Origin: Rhodobacter sp. CZR27
Lineage (GTDB): Bacteria; Pseudomonadota; Alphaproteobacteria; Rhodobacterales; Rhodobacteraceae
Reading direction: 5' to 3'
NCBI RefSeq assembly: GCF_002407205.1
Contig: NZ_CP023548.1
Coordinates: 2,318,501-2,382,500 of the forward strand
Length of the DNA stretch: 64,000 nucleotides
Position numbers and translations under genes: made by a program. Positions 63,378 through 64,000 of the stretch are shown in pieces. Under the pieces are notes generated by a model, which was given only the letters and a program-made list of their open reading frames with translations, was not told where the DNA came from and did no database searches. Every line of letters starts with the position of its first letter. Within the stretch, counting starts at the first letter, position 1.

Positions 63378-64000
63378 ATGACCCGGATGACCGCCAAGGA
63401 CTTTCACCCCAGGCTGCTGGAGCTTTACGACTACTACGCCCACGGGCGGATCACGAAGCGCGAGTTCCTCGACCGGGCGGCGTCCTATGCGGTGGGCGGG
63501 CTGACGGCGGCGGCAATCCTCGACCTGATGAGCCCCAACTACGCGCTGGCCCAGCAGGTGCCGGCCAGCGATCCCGGCATCCGCGGCGACTACATCACCT
63601 ATCCCTCGCCCGAGGGGCATGGCGAGGTGAAGGGCTACCTCGTGCGGCCGGCCGAGGGCGAGGGACCCTGGCCCGCCGTGGTGGTGGTGCACGAAAACCG
63701 CGGCCTCAATCCCTACATCGAGGATGTGGCGCGCCGGCTGGCCAAGGAAGGCTTCCTTGCGCTGGCGCCGGACGGGCTGACCTCGGTGGGGGGTTATCCC
63801 GGCAATGACGACAAGGGGCGCGAGCTGCAGCAGCAGGTGGACCCCGAGAAGCTGATGAACGACTTCTTCGCCGCGGTGGACTACATGAAGACCGCCGAGG
63901 GCTCGAGCGGTCGCGTCGGCATCACCGGCTTCTGCTATGGCGGCGGCGTGGCCAATGCGGCGGCCGTGGCCTTCTCCGACCTGGGCGGAGCGGTGTCGTT
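63378..64000 (+). CDS. Dienelactone hydrolase family protein with Tat-like signal (5' part only)
   Basis: The gene runs off the right end; about 207 codons are visible. MTRMTAKDFHPRLLELYDYYAHGRITKREFL leads to a hydrophobic segment (AVGGLTAAAILDLMSPNYALAQQ, cut here for reading at residue 37-59) that looks like a signal peptide with a likely cut after ALA-Q; a twin-arginine pair is not obvious. The mature part has VVVVHENRGLNPYIEDVARRLAKEG and the nucleophile-elbow cysteine in GITGFCYGGG, the dienelactone-hydrolase pattern. AGGGAGG precedes the ATG. Divergent from nrdR. Substrate unknown; most likely a periplasmic or cell-associated hydrolase. Confidence 0.88.
   Translation, partial: MTRMTAKDFHPRLLELYDYYAHGRITKREFLDRAASYAVGGLTAAAILDLMSPNYALAQQVPASDPGIRGDYITYPSPEGHGEVKGYLVRPAEGEGPWPAVVVVHENRGLNPYIEDVARRLAKEGFLALAPDGLTSVGGYPGNDDKGRELQQQVDPEKLMNDFFAAVDYMKTAEGSSGRVGITGFCYGGGVANAAAVAFSDLGGAVS

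Overview
The window is high-GC (roughly two thirds G+C by eye), tightly packed, operon-rich chromosomal DNA from a member of the Rhodobacter/Cereibacter sphaeroides group (Alphaproteobacteria, Rhodobacterales). Evidence: a 788-residue BcsA that aligns without gaps to the crystallised R. sphaeroides enzyme but differs at many positions; a PhaR-PhaP-PhaC/PhaZ polyhydroxybutyrate locus with alphaproteobacterial PhaR motifs; rpiA-gor-hflK-hflC-degP and thyA-folA blocks; and a Rhodobacterales-type unknown protein. It looks like a sister species of R. sphaeroides rather than the type strain. I found no rRNA, tRNA, CRISPR array, insertion sequence or prophage. It reads as core chromosome.

Layout. 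1-6024: cellulose export (bcsB start, bcsA, a BcsN-like lipoprotein), then a divergent GAF-PAS-GGDEF-EAL protein that probably degrades cyclic di-GMP, the activator of BcsA. 5956-9439: leftward metallophosphoesterase, diacylglycerol-kinase-like protein, methyltransferase and AI-2E-type permease. 9634-15409: leftward nucleoside-type ABC transporter (BMP protein, ATPase, two permeases) ending in a CodA-like deaminase that has cysteine at the position known to allow 5-methylcytosine. 15671-21296: a second, rightward ABC transporter, an unknown protein and an aldo/keto reductase. 21421-22871: 2Fe-2S ferredoxin, an orphan OB-fold protein resembling the tail of DnaE2, and a lipoprotein.

22941-28934: leftward rpiA-gor-hflK-hflC-degP (envelope proteolysis and redox). 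29119-34401: a small ORF, serine dehydratase, EamA permease, thiamine pyrophosphokinase, a 490-residue unknown and DUF2842. 34435-40839: purA, secG (apparently frameshifted), pyrG, glycosyltransferase, rlmJ and two small proteins. 40985-50608: one rightward polyamine/amino-acid utilisation cluster: polar amino-acid ABC transporter, two glutamine-synthetase-like ligases, a class I amidotransferase, an FAD oxidoreductase and an SpuC-like aminotransferase.

50675-55958: the polyhydroxybutyrate locus phaR, phaP, phaC and divergent phaZ, with four CTGC-N3/4-GCAG PhaR motifs placed at every promoter region, two of them inside the phaP promoter, plus a downstream hydrolase. 56112-64000: thrS, a 500-base leader region, a cold-shock protein, leftward thyA-folA-DUF2177-ArsC-like, gloA, nrdR-ribD with a perfect DnaA box upstream of nrdR, and the start of a Tat-exported dienelactone hydrolase.

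Most genes are recognisable. The points most worth a second look are the putative 5-methylcytosine salvage operon, the PhaR box architecture, the orphan DnaE2 tail with a LexA-like box, the secG frameshift, the hybrid polyamine cluster, and the unknown 490-residue protein.
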